Assembly: GCA_031373665.1 (NCBI GenBank)
Contig: JANMMZ010000119.1
Span: 62,001-126,000, forward strand
Length of the DNA: 64,000 bases
Source of the DNA: M3007 sp031373665
GTDB lineage: Bacteria; Bacteroidota; Bacteroidia; Chitinophagales; Saprospiraceae
Reading direction: 5' to 3'
Positions 36,576 to 46,188 of the stretch are shown here, one piece after another. The first letter of the stretch is position 1; each line of letters starts with the position of its first letter. A model generated the notes under the pieces. The model was not told the DNA's origin. It made no database searches and saw only the letters and a program-made list of their open reading frames with translations. A program made the position numbers and the translations under genes.

Positions 36576-37210
36576 TCGCCTTGTTTTTTAAATACTAAAA
36601 TCAAAATTCTTGGTATTTCGTCCCTATTGTCGTTGTCAAAGTATTCATCAAATGCGATGAGGGATAAGCCATGCCTTTGAGCGATATGGATAAAATCGGA
36701 AATATGATGGTTGTAACACCGTAGGATTTGTGTGCCAGATTCTGTTTCAAACCGCGCTTTGGAGCCTGAATATTGCTTAAATGGGTGCAACTCACCTATG
36801 TAAATATGGCCATCTGTACTCAAGGCACGAGCTGACTCCTTAAAAACATGGTCTAAGTCTTCTATGTGTTCCAGTACGAGGCTGTAACTGATGAAATCAA
36901 ATTGATTGACTCCAAAATCCCAGTCTTGGGTAATGTCGGCTTGTATGAACTGAACCCGTTCAGAGGTGATTTTTTCTTGGGCTTTGGCCAACATTTCTTC
37001 TGAAAGATCAACCGCTGTGACACTGACGGCCTTGGCCATGAGAAATTCCGTATTTTTTCCAGTACCGCAACCGATCTCTAAGCAGGTTCTGAAATTAATT
37101 TCGGCCAAACTGCTGCGCAAAGCAATGGCTTCTAGATCCCTGGTTTTGTTGTGATTGCTGTCATATTGTTCAGCCCAGGCGTTGTAAGCATCTTGAATAT
37201 CTTTAGACAT
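36572..37210 (-). CDS. Class I SAM-dependent methyltransferase
   Basis: 212 residues. SAM-binding motif I is CLEIGCGTGKNTEFL, followed by TAVDLSEEMLAKAQE, the acidic post-II site FDFISYSLVLEHIEDLDHV and the aromatic IYIGELHPFKQY typical of the Methyltransf_11 group. The substrate is unknown. Starts 48 bp downstream of the XRE regulator, so co-transcription is possible. Confidence 0.92.
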   Translation of the reverse strand: MSKDIQDAYNAWAEQYDSNHNKTRDLEAIALRSSLAEINFRTCLEIGCGTGKNTEFLMAKAVSVTAVDLSEEMLAKAQEKITSERVQFIQADITQDWDFGVNQFDFISYSLVLEHIEDLDHVFKESARALSTDGHIYIGELHPFKQYSGSKARFETESGTQILRCYNHHISDFIHIAQRHGLSLIAFDEYFDNDNRDEIPRILILVFKKQGD

Positions 37211-37257
37211 GTTTTTTCGCTTTGTATAAGTAACGATTCCAAATCAAGTATTGGTAC

Positions 37258-38742
37258 TTACCTAGTTAAAGTATCTAATAATTCCTGCATTTTTTGTCGT
37301 TCTTCTCGCTTTTGCACGACCCGAGGCGGTGCTACCCGCTGTTGACAATCCATGATATTGCACCGTTCGCAGGTCACGTTCACGGTTTGTTGAGGTATGG
37401 CGGGATCATTCCAAAATCGGATGGTCTTTTTAGTGTGCTCATCCAACAACACTCCGAGGGTGACACTGACGTTTCGATCCTTGGTGGGATGCCCCGTTTT
37501 AGCCAAAGATATACAAAGGTACGATTCTCCGCTGTCTGCAAAAGAAGCAATTTGCACACCAGTCATTACGGGCGATTTGGTGGACTGATCGAGTTGTTTT
37601 TGGTGAAGGTCGTTGAGGAGGGTAAGCGACAACCAACGGCGACAATAGTGTTCATTGAGGCCACTGGCATGGGGTTGGTGTTTCCGATTGAGGTGGAGTT
37701 CTTTATCCATATCAAACGCATTCCGAGTCAAGTCATGGATAAACCGTGAAAAAAACACCTTGTCCAACCCAAACTCTTGGGTCAAAATATTGAAGCGTTG
37801 AAACAACACCTCTGGACTGGCTTTGTACTTGGACATCATCTGAAAAAGACTTTGTTCATTCCAGGCGGGCTCATGAAAAAACAGACCCACATCGTTTGAA
37901 AAAGTCGCTTTGTCAATCAGGATGGCGACTGCAAAGTAAGCCGCTTTATAGTTATTTAAGGCTTCTTCAAATGAATTAACTTTTATGAAATTTGAAGCCA
38001 ATGGTCGTTCTTTCAAGGCTAACACATTGAATCCCAATTCTTTAGCCAATTGAAAAGATCGTTGACTTTCGTTCAATGCACCATTGAGCAGTAGTTTTCG
38101 AGCGGTTGGGTTAAATACGGAACGTAGGTTTTGTAAAGCGGGATAAGCATTCAATCCGTCTTCGACGATTTGATATCCGTAGTGTTTTTGAAGTAGCCCA
38201 GCAAAAAAAACCGACCCTGATTCTTGTCCCAAAGGGACTTGGTGGCGTTGCATAAACTGTGCGGCTTCGGTTTCTATTTCTTGGAAATAATTGTTGCGCA
38301 ATTCTTGATAAGAACGCAAGGCAGCAAAAAAGAAATGTTCGTCGCGGAGGGAATAGTTGCGGGCTATTTCTAACAAAGCGGAGATAAAAGCATTGACCCG
38401 ATCGGGGGCACGTGCTATGATTTCGACCACTTGCTGGAGGTCTATACCAAATAGATCAAGGGGGAGTTCATTGAGGAAATTGCTTTGCAATAACTCTAGA
38501 AGCGGGGCATATTGTTTGCCTAACTCGGGAGAGATCAAAAACGTTTGGGTAACACCCAGTGCAATAGCCAGCCGCTTCTGGTTCTCAGGTTGCGGGTACT
38601 TTTTACCTTTTTCAATTTCATTGAGGTAGGAGACAGAAATGCCGCTTTTTTTACTCAATTCTTCGAAATTCCACTCATGTTCTTGTCTGAGTTGCCTAAC
38701 TTTTAAGCCGAATATAATTCTTTGATGCTGTGTAGTTGCCAT
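37258..38742 (-). CDS. XRE-family regulator with ScfR-like C-terminal domain
   Basis: 494 residues. An HTH_XRE domain at about 10-65 (QLRQEHEWNFEELSKKSGI, YLNEIEKGKKYPQPE) is followed by a helical middle and an IrrE-like region in which the HExxH protease motif is not seen (at the equivalent point FFHEPAWNEQ). The C-terminus has a Cys cluster CERCNIMDC. The layout matches short-chain fatty acyl (RamB/PrpC-type) regulators, which control propionate and acetate metabolism in actinobacteria; its targets here are unknown. Confidence 0.85.
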   Translation of the reverse strand: MATTQHQRIIFGLKVRQLRQEHEWNFEELSKKSGISVSYLNEIEKGKKYPQPENQKRLAIALGVTQTFLISPELGKQYAPLLELLQSNFLNELPLDLFGIDLQQVVEIIARAPDRVNAFISALLEIARNYSLRDEHFFFAALRSYQELRNNYFQEIETEAAQFMQRHQVPLGQESGSVFFAGLLQKHYGYQIVEDGLNAYPALQNLRSVFNPTARKLLLNGALNESQRSFQLAKELGFNVLALKERPLASNFIKVNSFEEALNNYKAAYFAVAILIDKATFSNDVGLFFHEPAWNEQSLFQMMSKYKASPEVLFQRFNILTQEFGLDKVFFSRFIHDLTRNAFDMDKELHLNRKHQPHASGLNEHYCRRWLSLTLLNDLHQKQLDQSTKSPVMTGVQIASFADSGESYLCISLAKTGHPTKDRNVSVTLGVLLDEHTKKTIRFWNDPAIPQQTVNVTCERCNIMDCQQRVAPPRVVQKREERQKMQELLDTLTR

Positions 38743-38770
38743 GTGTGGCGCAAATGTAGTGTAAACAAAC

Positions 38771-41410
38771 CTAAAATTTAGAAACTACCGAAATCAACTT
38801 CTTAATATGCCTCACATCGCCGCCCGGTTCAAACATTTCAACAAAAAGAATATAGATACCCGGCTTCACCCTTATTCCACCATCTTGGTCTCCATCCCAA
38901 AGAAGAACACCCTCAGTACCGATCAGTTCTTGGCGGACTATTTTTTTCACTGGCACTCCATCGGCATCAAATATCGTGATGGTGGCAGCGTAACCCTCTT
39001 TGGGTGTTTTGTAGTGTATTTCTAAGAAATCTTCGCGGCCATCTATTTCAGCAGGCGATATTCTGGAACTCGGCAAAGTGACCAGTTCATCAGTGACGGG
39101 ATCGGTTGGATTAAGTTTTTGAGAGTTGGGTAGCGTTGGGGTACCTGCCGCACCGGTCACATAGGTGGCTGCGGAAGTCCAAGTGGAGGGTGCATTGGAA
39201 GGTAATTCAGCACTGAGTCGCTCAAGAGCCACCCCGTTGCGTTCGGTGACACTGAACAAGGCATTGTGGTAATCATCGAAATAATAAAAAGAATCTATGG
39301 TGATCGAGACCCCGCCTTTGATCCAAATGAGCCTGACATTGCCAGCATCGTCTGGAAAAGTGGGGAGTGACTGGCTGATTACTGCCGTGGGATTAATGTT
39401 TTTGAACCTAAGGTTGATATCATCGGCATTTTCAGTGAATACATCGTAAGCCCTGGGCGACATCAATCTATTGGCAACAATGGGCTCTATTTGTGTAGCA
39501 GTGTCTCCGTCGCTGTCCACATATCGGCTCCAAATGAAAAACTCCGTCCAATTGAATAGTTTTTCACTGCGATTATAAAACTCTATATAGTCTAATCCTC
39601 CAGTAGCAGGATTGAACATGATTTCATTGATCACAATATCGTTGGCAATCGGGTCTTCGGGTATGCCCAATTGATCAGTTTGCACTTCTGGGAGCGGGTT
39701 ACCACTGCAATCTGTCACTGTTTCATCTATTTCAAGGGTATAAATTGTGGAAAGAGCCAAAGGTTGAGCCAAGGTTAAGGTCACCATCGTTCCATCTTGT
39801 TGTAGGGTCGCAGATGCTATCTGTAGGGTGGGCGTAAGGGTGTAAGCCCCTAGATTTTCAGCAGTAACCACATCCAATCCTTCTGAAAAAGTAAGGGTTA
39901 TTTCAGTAGATGATTCTAAATACGCATCTATCAATTCGGGGGCAACATCGTCGGGAGTATTGGAAAAGGTAGAATTTTGTTGACCGGGAGTGCCACCAAG
40001 ATCCGCCTCGCAAGACCCCCAATTGTTGCTGCCTTGGCAAGGGGCAAATGGATTACCCCGCTCTAAAGACCACCCGCCATCGTCTTTACCCGAATCGGTA
40101 TGCCAACTCACTGAATAAGGAACCTGATTGATGATATCGCCATTGGCATTGGTCAGTACGATGAGGTCTCCATCGTTGTTGAGGGCGGATGTAGATAGGG
40201 GCGATTCAATGACTACCCCTGATACAGCAGCCTGCAAAGTGGCCACATTGGAAGCCGCAGTCAAGACCACATACCCGCCCGGAGGCAGGATGTATTGGCT
40301 CAATACCTTTGGAGTCCCTGTAGCATCACGGATAAATAAAGTGCCAAGGTCAATGTTTTTGGCAGACATGTTGAAGAGTTCTAGCCACTCTACGTTGGGC
40401 AATCCAATAACGGGATCAGGGTCAGCCATTATTTCATTGATGATGACATCATACTGCGCCGCCGCCTCTATTAAAAGGTATTGAAAAGCAGCGGTTTGAA
40501 CATTGGAAGCATTGCCCAATAGGTCTTTTACATTGTTGGTTTGCACGGTGTAAGCACCAGTGGCCAATGGAGTAGATAAGGTAAGGCTCACGGTTTTGAG
40601 GTTGGTCAGCAAGGTGGCCGATTGTATGGTATTGGTGGCTCCTACCAAGGTATAATTGGCCGGGTTTTGTGCCGAATTGAGATCTAAATCTTCATCAAAA
40701 AGCACCTCAATGGTGGTGGTATTGATAGCCATAGCACTGTTCAATACGGGTGCCGCCACATCGGGTTGATTGGGTTGTATGTTGATGTTATCGAAATAAT
40801 AACCAGTACTATTTGAAATCGTAAAAACACAACTGAAGCCAAATAACAAGTTATTTCCGCCTGAAAAGGTATTATCATTGACGCTCAACTGGGGCAATAA
40901 GGCAGTGCCAGTTGGGGCAGCCTCTATGCTCCAATCGCCGGCCACATTGCGTTTCACCCGTACGTCAATGGCTGGATTGGTGGCCACTAGACCAAGGGTG
41001 CCCGTAGCCAACAGGGTCTTTACCCCAGCATCCAAGCGATTGAGTTTTAAGGCATCGTTGGCGCCTGTTTCACCCATTTCAAGGGTGTAACCATTGGCAA
41101 GGCTTAAATCAGCATTGTCGGACATCAAAACAATGGAAAGTCGGTTAGACCCTGAAGGTGCAAAAGCCAATTTGAAGTAAAAATCCCAGACTGCGCTGTC
41201 GGGTATATTTCCTTGTGTCAATAAGGTAGCCGTGCCGGGGGCTGTGGCATTGAGTTGGAGTTCTTGGGCGGCATTGATCTGAAAATTGGATTGATCTCCA
41301 GTCCAAATTGGATTGGAGGAAAAATTTCCGTCACTGAAATCATCAATGATCTGCCCAAAGAGGTTTTGGCTAACGCAAATAGCCACTAGAAATAGTACAA
41401 TGTAACGCAT
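38771..41410 (-). CDS. Secreted lamin-tail-domain protein with SbsA-type Ig domains
   Basis: 879 residues, signal peptide 1-19 (MRYIVLFLVAICVSQNLFG). A concanavalin-like N-terminal domain (about 20-205) precedes an SbsA Ig-like domain (about 215-310), a lamin tail domain (about 318-470, starting YDVIINEIMADPDPV with EWLELFN), a second Ig-like domain (about 485-580) and a second lamin-tail-like domain (about 590-770, NDIVINEIMFNP ... DYIEFYNRSEK). The end resembles FlgD-like Ig/gliding C-terminal domains (VLLWDGDQDGGIRVKPGIYI). Surface or extracellular; function unknown. Its first 55 codons and promoter region are duplicated at 45127-45386. Confidence 0.88.
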   Translation of the reverse strand: MRYIVLFLVAICVSQNLFGQIIDDFSDGNFSSNPIWTGDQSNFQINAAQELQLNATAPGTATLLTQGNIPDSAVWDFYFKLAFAPSGSNRLSIVLMSDNADLSLANGYTLEMGETGANDALKLNRLDAGVKTLLATGTLGLVATNPAIDVRVKRNVAGDWSIEAAPTGTALLPQLSVNDNTFSGGNNLLFGFSCVFTISNSTGYYFDNINIQPNQPDVAAPVLNSAMAINTTTIEVLFDEDLDLNSAQNPANYTLVGATNTIQSATLLTNLKTVSLTLSTPLATGAYTVQTNNVKDLLGNASNVQTAAFQYLLIEAAAQYDVIINEIMADPDPVIGLPNVEWLELFNMSAKNIDLGTLFIRDATGTPKVLSQYILPPGGYVVLTAASNVATLQAAVSGVVIESPLSTSALNNDGDLIVLTNANGDIINQVPYSVSWHTDSGKDDGGWSLERGNPFAPCQGSNNWGSCEADLGGTPGQQNSTFSNTPDDVAPELIDAYLESSTEITLTFSEGLDVVTAENLGAYTLTPTLQIASATLQQDGTMVTLTLAQPLALSTIYTLEIDETVTDCSGNPLPEVQTDQLGIPEDPIANDIVINEIMFNPATGGLDYIEFYNRSEKLFNWTEFFIWSRYVDSDGDTATQIEPIVANRLMSPRAYDVFTENADDINLRFKNINPTAVISQSLPTFPDDAGNVRLIWIKGGVSITIDSFYYFDDYHNALFSVTERNGVALERLSAELPSNAPSTWTSAATYVTGAAGTPTLPNSQKLNPTDPVTDELVTLPSSRISPAEIDGREDFLEIHYKTPKEGYAATITIFDADGVPVKKIVRQELIGTEGVLLWDGDQDGGIRVKPGIYILFVEMFEPGGDVRHIKKLISVVSKF

Positions 41411-41503
41411 CTACAGAGTTTTTCAAATTTTGAACTCGAAAGGTACGTTGATCTGAAAAGATGGGAGGCGTTTCTATGTGATTTTTTTGTTTTCTTCTGG
41501 GGA
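41244..41503. repeat. Direct repeat copy 1 (5' end of the lamin-tail gene plus upstream)
   Basis: 260 bp matching 45127-45386 in the same orientation at a constant offset of 3883 bp, with about seven mismatches by eye and no indel. Covers codons 1 to about 56 of the lamin-tail gene and 93 bp ahead of it. Weaker similarity seems to continue about 50 bp beyond 41503. Confidence 0.95.
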
Positions 41504-41773
41504 TGAAATTCTTTAGAGGGAGAGAGGAGCCTCACCAAGGAGAAGCAGAGGAACGAAGACTACACGGATTTTTTTATCGTAGCGTACTTTTTAAAAATGT
41601 CCGAAGCCGAACTATCATGTTCGCTTTCGGACATTTCTGTTTGAAAGGGAATTGCCTAATCATATGATTATCAATAAGTTATTTTATTGGCGCAATGGTT
41701 GGCATCGTAGTACTATAACTAGATACTTGCACTACCACTATCGTCATTTGGATCAATCATAAAAAATTTACTC
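41411..41773. other. Divergent intergenic region with a long interrupted hairpin (41595-41636)
   Basis: AAATGTCCGAA (41595-41605) pairs with 41626-41636; inside, CGAAC (41608-41612) pairs with GTTCG (41619-41623) after a 2-nt internal loop. It lies between two genes transcribed away from each other, where no terminator is needed. GAAAGGTA near 41440 is a one-mismatch minus-strand -7 element for the lamin-tail gene. Confidence 0.6.
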
Positions 41774-44161
41774 ATGCTATCCAATTATATCAACGTTGCA
41801 TTACGCAACCTCAAGCGACACCGAACTTATGCTATGCTCAATATCGTGGGTCTTGGCCTCAGTATTGCTTGTGGTATCCTCATTTTTATGGTGGTGCGGC
41901 ATCATTTGAGTTTTGACAAATACCATAGCAAATTGGATCGTATCGCTATGGTAACGACTGAAAGTAGGGGAGAAGAAATCGTAAAAATGAGTGCGGTACC
42001 CTATCCGATGGGAGCGGCCTTGCGGCAAGAATATGCTTTTTTGGAAAAAACAGCAATGGTCACAGCACTCGATAATGCGATCATAACACTATCTAAAACG
42101 GGAGAGGCTTCTGTAAAATTCAAGGAAGACGGGGTTCAAGCCTTTGCAGATCCAGAGTTGTTCTATATTTTTGATTTTCCATTAGTGGCGGGTAGTATCG
42201 TAGGGCTTCAAGAGCCCAATACAGCGGTATTGACCGAAAAAATTGCTCGAAAATACTACGGCACAGACGACCCTATCGGTAAGACTTTTAAAATTAATAA
42301 TAAAACTGAATATCGGGTAGTCGCCGTGCTAAAAGACATCCCAGAAAATACGGATCTGGATTACCAAATTTATTGCTCTTGGGCCAGCATGGGTGCAGAT
42401 GAAAACTTGCGCCGCAGGCTTACCAATTGGGGCGGGATTAGTAGTACCACCCTTTGTTTTGCTTTGGTTCGCGAAGGGTACACGATCAATGAGTTCGAGA
42501 CCGCGTTGACGAGTTTTAGCGATAAGTATTTCCACCCAGAAGTACGCGAGTGGCATTATCATGCCGTCTCTTTTGCGACAACCCACTTCGATCCCGATTA
42601 TGGTACAGGTACTAGTAAATCCTATATTTGGACGCTATCGCTCATCGGCTTATTTTTGTTAATCACCGCCTGTGTCAATTTTATTAACATGGCCACTGCC
42701 CAAGCCCTCAACCGGGCTCGCGAGGTAGGGGTGCGGAAGGTGATGGGCAGCACCCGTGGCCAACTTTTTTGGCAATTTATGTCCGAAACGGGGCTAATTG
42801 TACTGTTTTCAATGAGCGTCGGCTTAGTATTAGCCTCCATCGGCCTCCCTTTATTAAATACCCTGACGACCACCAATCTGACCATGAGCCTTGGTCGGGA
42901 TCTTACGCTCTATGGTTTTTTGGCAGCATTGATGGTTGGTGTGACATTTTTATCAGGTGCTTATCCGGGATTGGCATTGTCAGGTTTTCGCCCGATAGAG
43001 TCTCTGAAAGGCTCTGTGGATGGTGGAAAAGCAGGCGGTTTTTCGCTTCGGCGTTTGTTGGTGGGTAGTCAGTTTGCTATTTCGCAGACGCTCATTATAG
43101 GGGCAGTGGTTGTGACAGCACAAATGGACTTTTCGAGAAAGGCTGACCTTGGTTTTCGGCGCGACGGGATCGTAAATCTACCGTTGCCCGGCAAAACCGA
43201 CCCAGCAAAACTGGCCGCGCTCCGTCAACAATTGAGTGGGATCGCTGGCGTGGAAAACGTCTCCTACTGTATGCAGCCGCCTGTTTCGGAAGATAATTGG
43301 GGGACGACTTTGCAGTACCAAGGACGAGCAGAAAAAGAACCTTGGGATGTTAATATCAAATTTGTGGACGATCTATATTTGGCGACTTTCGACCTGAAAA
43401 TAATGGCTGGTCGCAACCTACAACTTAGCGACACCTTGCGAGAATACCTAGTGAATGAGGCACTTGTAAAAAAACTCGGCTTGGCCTCGCCAGAAGATGT
43501 CATCGGAAAAACGATTGAAGTGGATCATCAGACTTTTCCAGTGGTGGGAGTGGTTAAAAATTTTCACAATCACTCTCTTCATAAGGAAATAGAGCCACAA
43601 GTGATGGGCAGCAGTCTAAGGAGTTATGATGTTTGTTCAGTACGGCTTAATCTCCAAAATACTCAACCTACCCTGTCTGCTGTTGAAAAGGCATGGATGG
43701 GCGTTTTCCCAGAGTTCTACTACGAATACCATTTCATGGATGCCCAAATTGCCGATTTTTACAAACAAGAAAGCATTGTCTTACAATTGATTCGGGTGTT
43801 TGCGGGTATTGCTATTTTTATTGGTTGCCTTGGTCTGTATGGACTGGCAGCATTTATGGTGGCGCGGAAGCGCAAAGAAATCGGAATCAGAAAAACATTG
43901 GGTGCCAGCCTCGCGAGTATATTATGGTTATTTGGGAAAGAATATACACGGCTCATCGCTGCGGCATTTGTGCTATCAGCCCCCCTAGCCTATTGGGTCA
44001 TGCAAAAATGGTTATCTGACTTTACCTATCATATTAATATTCAGTGGTGGATGTTTGCTGCGGCTGGCTTTGTAACTGTGGCCATCGCTTTAGCCACGGT
44101 CGGCGTTCAGAGCATGCGTGCAGCACTGATTAATCCAGTGAAGTCGCTACGGAGTGAGTGA
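41774..44161 (+). CDS. FtsX/MacB-type ABC transporter permease
   Basis: 795 residues with two FtsX-like halves. The N-terminal span (YAMLNIVGLGLSIACGILIFMVV) leads into a periplasmic MacB_PCD domain, then three spans from about residue 285 (LSLIGLFLLITACVNFINMATAQ ... VGVRKVMGSTRGQLFWQF), a second periplasmic domain and a closing set with the repeat motif KRKEIGIRKTLGAS. In Bacteroidota such permeases export lipids, peptides or antibiotics with a separate ATPase, which is not encoded here. It sits between the two 260-bp direct repeats, upstream of a truncated paralogue. Confidence 0.94.
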   Translation: MLSNYINVALRNLKRHRTYAMLNIVGLGLSIACGILIFMVVRHHLSFDKYHSKLDRIAMVTTESRGEEIVKMSAVPYPMGAALRQEYAFLEKTAMVTALDNAIITLSKTGEASVKFKEDGVQAFADPELFYIFDFPLVAGSIVGLQEPNTAVLTEKIARKYYGTDDPIGKTFKINNKTEYRVVAVLKDIPENTDLDYQIYCSWASMGADENLRRRLTNWGGISSTTLCFALVREGYTINEFETALTSFSDKYFHPEVREWHYHAVSFATTHFDPDYGTGTSKSYIWTLSLIGLFLLITACVNFINMATAQALNRAREVGVRKVMGSTRGQLFWQFMSETGLIVLFSMSVGLVLASIGLPLLNTLTTTNLTMSLGRDLTLYGFLAALMVGVTFLSGAYPGLALSGFRPIESLKGSVDGGKAGGFSLRRLLVGSQFAISQTLIIGAVVVTAQMDFSRKADLGFRRDGIVNLPLPGKTDPAKLAALRQQLSGIAGVENVSYCMQPPVSEDNWGTTLQYQGRAEKEPWDVNIKFVDDLYLATFDLKIMAGRNLQLSDTLREYLVNEALVKKLGLASPEDVIGKTIEVDHQTFPVVGVVKNFHNHSLHKEIEPQVMGSSLRSYDVCSVRLNLQNTQPTLSAVEKAWMGVFPEFYYEYHFMDAQIADFYKQESIVLQLIRVFAGIAIFIGCLGLYGLAAFMVARKRKEIGIRKTLGASLASILWLFGKEYTRLIAAAFVLSAPLAYWVMQKWLSDFTYHINIQWWMFAAAGFVTVAIALATVGVQSMRAALINPVKSLRSE

Positions 44162-44212
44162 TGCACTGACAGCATAAATCTAAGTTTTGTAACTTTTCAA
44201 ATCAGTTTGACT

Positions 44213-44512
44213 ATGGCCTATATTGCAGTCCCTATCCCTAATCTGCCCGGAAAATAAGACATCGAAATAGAAGTCACGATCAATGGTGACAAGCAGCAAA
44301 TGCACTACCGTGTAGAGTTGCTGCACTGGGCAGATTGTCCTGAACCGACTGCCGACCGCGTAGAGTGTATTCAACGTTTGCTCAGTCAATACGACCAAGA
44401 TTGGGCGCTATTTTACATTGGCGCACCTACCGACGATTTTGTACCCCTCACTTTTGTAAAAAGAGATGAGATGGCTCAACAACGGCGGTTATTGCGCGGA
44501 GAATCTGTTTAA
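44213..44512 (+). pseudogene. Small conserved-looking protein interrupted by an in-frame TAA
   Basis: From the ATG at 44213 the frame reads MAYIAVPIPNLPGK, then TAA at 44255-44257, then DIEIEVTINGDKQQMHYRVE ... DDFVPLTFVKRDEM to a stop at 44512. Reading through gives a coherent protein of about 98 residues, so one substitution (for example CAA to TAA) may have broken it. A shorter product from the ATG at 44300 (70 residues) is the alternative. The family is not recognised by name. Confidence 0.55.
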
Positions 44513-44587
44513 ACAAAACAATGAAAAATTAGCCACTCCCATTTTGGTCAAAACCGATGGCTGCGTTTTTGCAAAATAAATTTTATC

Positions 44588-45136
44588 ATGATGCTACAAA
44601 ACTATTTTATCATAGCCATGCGCCAACTGCGCAAAAAACCGCTTTATACAGGCTTGAACATCGTCGGATTGTCGCTTGGAGTAGCGGCTTGCCTGCTCAT
44701 TTCGCTTTATGTGGCGAATGAACGCAGTTATGACCGCTGGAATCCCCATGCGGATCGAATAGTCCGGGCGGTGGCCGATATTAATTTTGCAAACAACCAC
44801 TTCGAACTGGCAACGGTCGGCTCCTATATGGTACCAGATGCCGCCAAAGAAATGCCAGAAATACAATCTTGGTGTCGAATCAGATCCTACGGTAACTATT
44901 TGGTAAAACGAGATGGGGAAGTGCATCAAAACATTCGCGAGGAACATGTTTTGCATGTGGATAGTACATTTTTTGAGGTTTTTCCGCTACAAATGTTGGG
45001 TGGCGATCCCTCCCGTTGCTTGAGTCAGCCCAAAACGATGGCGATTTCGCGCAACAGGGCAGAAAAATATTTCTCTACGGTTCAAATGGCCATTGGCCAA
45101 ACCCTTGTACTCGAAAATGAGGAGCGGTGGCATTGA
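44588..45136 (+). pseudogene. FtsX/MacB-type permease, truncated after about 180 residues
   Basis: The N-terminus (LRKKPLYTGLNIVGLSLGVAACLLIS, then YDRWNPHADRIVR) is that of a full permease like the 795-residue neighbour. Homologous sequence runs to about 45126 (GQTLVLENEE), exactly where the duplicated lamin-tail segment begins, and the frame ends ten bases later. All later spans and the second periplasmic domain are missing. The truncation was caused by the rearrangement that placed the repeat here. Confidence 0.85.
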
Positions 45137-45293
45137 GTTGGAGTTCTTGGGCGGTATTGATCTGGAAATTGGATTGATCTCCAGTCCAAATCGGATTGGA
45201 GGAAAAATTTCCGTCACTGAAATCATCAATGATCTGCCCAAAGAGGTTTTGGCTAACGCAAATAGCCACTATAAATAGTACAATGTAACGCAT
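45127..45293 (-). pseudogene. Orphan 5' fragment of the lamin-tail gene
   Basis: From the ATG at 45293 the frame encodes signal peptide MRYIVLFIVAICVSQNLFGQ and then IIDDFSDGNFSSNPIWTGDQ, nearly identical to the gene starting at 41410 for about 55 residues. It then runs antisense into the permease remnant and stops at 45075. The rest of the 879-residue protein is absent. Confidence 0.9.
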
Positions 45294-45386
45294 CTACGGA
45301 GTTTTTCAAATTTTGAACTCGAAAGGTACGTTGATCTGAAAAGATGGGAGGCATTTCTATGTGATTTTTTTGTTTTCTTCTGGGGA
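45127..45386. repeat. Direct repeat copy 2
   Basis: Second copy of 41244-41503 (see that entry), same orientation. Its left end coincides with the break in the permease pseudogene, so this copy is the newcomer. Confidence 0.95.
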
Positions 45387-45514
45387 GAGAGTTTAAAGGA
45401 GATAGAAAGGGCTTCACTACGGAATGCAGAGAAACGGAAAAAAATTCAGGAAACACCGATGTTTTTTGCATTGGCATTGGTTAAGAAATGAAAAAAATTT
45501 GTGTATTAACGCTT

Positions 45515-45571
45515 TTTTAATACCAAAACGCTTGATTATCGGTTCGATAATCAAGCGTTTCGGTATTAAAA
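45515..45571. repeat. 27-bp near-perfect inverted repeat (long hairpin)
   Basis: Arms 45515-45541 and 45545-45571 are complementary at 26 of 27 positions with a 3-nt loop. The base is T-rich on the left and A-rich on the right, the reverse of a normal terminator, since neither strand has a T-tract after the stem. It lies between the rearranged segment and the convergent SRPBCC gene, so it may still mark a 3' end, or be part of a small mobile repeat. Confidence 0.8.
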
Positions 45572-45593
45572 GAAAACATCATGGAAGTGATGC

Positions 45594-46136
45594 CTACTTT
45601 TTTTCTACGGCTTTTTTTAACAAATCTAATCCTTGTTGATTGGTTTTTTCCATCGCAGATTTTGCGCCGAATAGCCACATGAAAAAAGCATCTACTATAC
45701 TAGATTGCAACTTAAAATCTTGGGTCACTTCGATGCCCGCAGCCGTTTGTTTGAAAGAATAATCGAAACTTGGCTTAGCAACAAATGGCTTTTGAATATC
45801 ACACTTCATGCCCACGAAATTGAAGGAATCTACTTTTACAATCTCTTGATAACCAAGGTCTTTGCCTTTGTTGCCATCCCAGTGGTATTGTGCGCCTACG
45901 GCACCATCAGTACCCTTCACTTCATACTTTTGAGTAGGGTCTTGCGCCAAAAAAGGCGACCATTTCGGGAAGTTTTTCAAGTACCTCACCATATCAAATA
46001 CTTCTTCTTTTGAACCATTGATGGTTACTGACTTCACAATCTGCAAAGATTGAAGTCCACTGGCTTTGAACAAACCAAATCCTACGAATGCAACAAGTGC
46101 GATTCCAATTACTGATAAAATCATTTTTTTATTCAT
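45594..46136 (-). CDS. Membrane-anchored SRPBCC family protein
   Basis: 180 residues. An N-terminal span (MILSVIGIALVAFVGFGLFKA) is followed by a START-like domain: VTINGSKEEVFDMVRYLKNF, KWSPFLAQDPTQKYEVKG, VGAQYHWDGNKGKDLGYQEI. This is the common polyketide cyclase/dehydrase-like type with an uncleaved anchor. Ligand unknown. Precedes (3') a YCII-type gene in the same direction, 52 bp away. Confidence 0.88.
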   Translation of the reverse strand: MNKKMILSVIGIALVAFVGFGLFKASGLQSLQIVKSVTINGSKEEVFDMVRYLKNFPKWSPFLAQDPTQKYEVKGTDGAVGAQYHWDGNKGKDLGYQEIVKVDSFNFVGMKCDIQKPFVAKPSFDYSFKQTAAGIEVTQDFKLQSSIVDAFFMWLFGAKSAMEKTNQQGLDLLKKAVEKK

Positions 46137-46188
46137 TTTTGAATTAAATTAAATTTTTGATTGATGAAATAGGTAGTTATTTGCTACA

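Noticed and set aside
45541..45552. GGTTCGATAATC resembles a tRNA T-loop
   Set aside because: It is the tip and arm of the 27-bp hairpin; no acceptor, D or anticodon stems are present around it.
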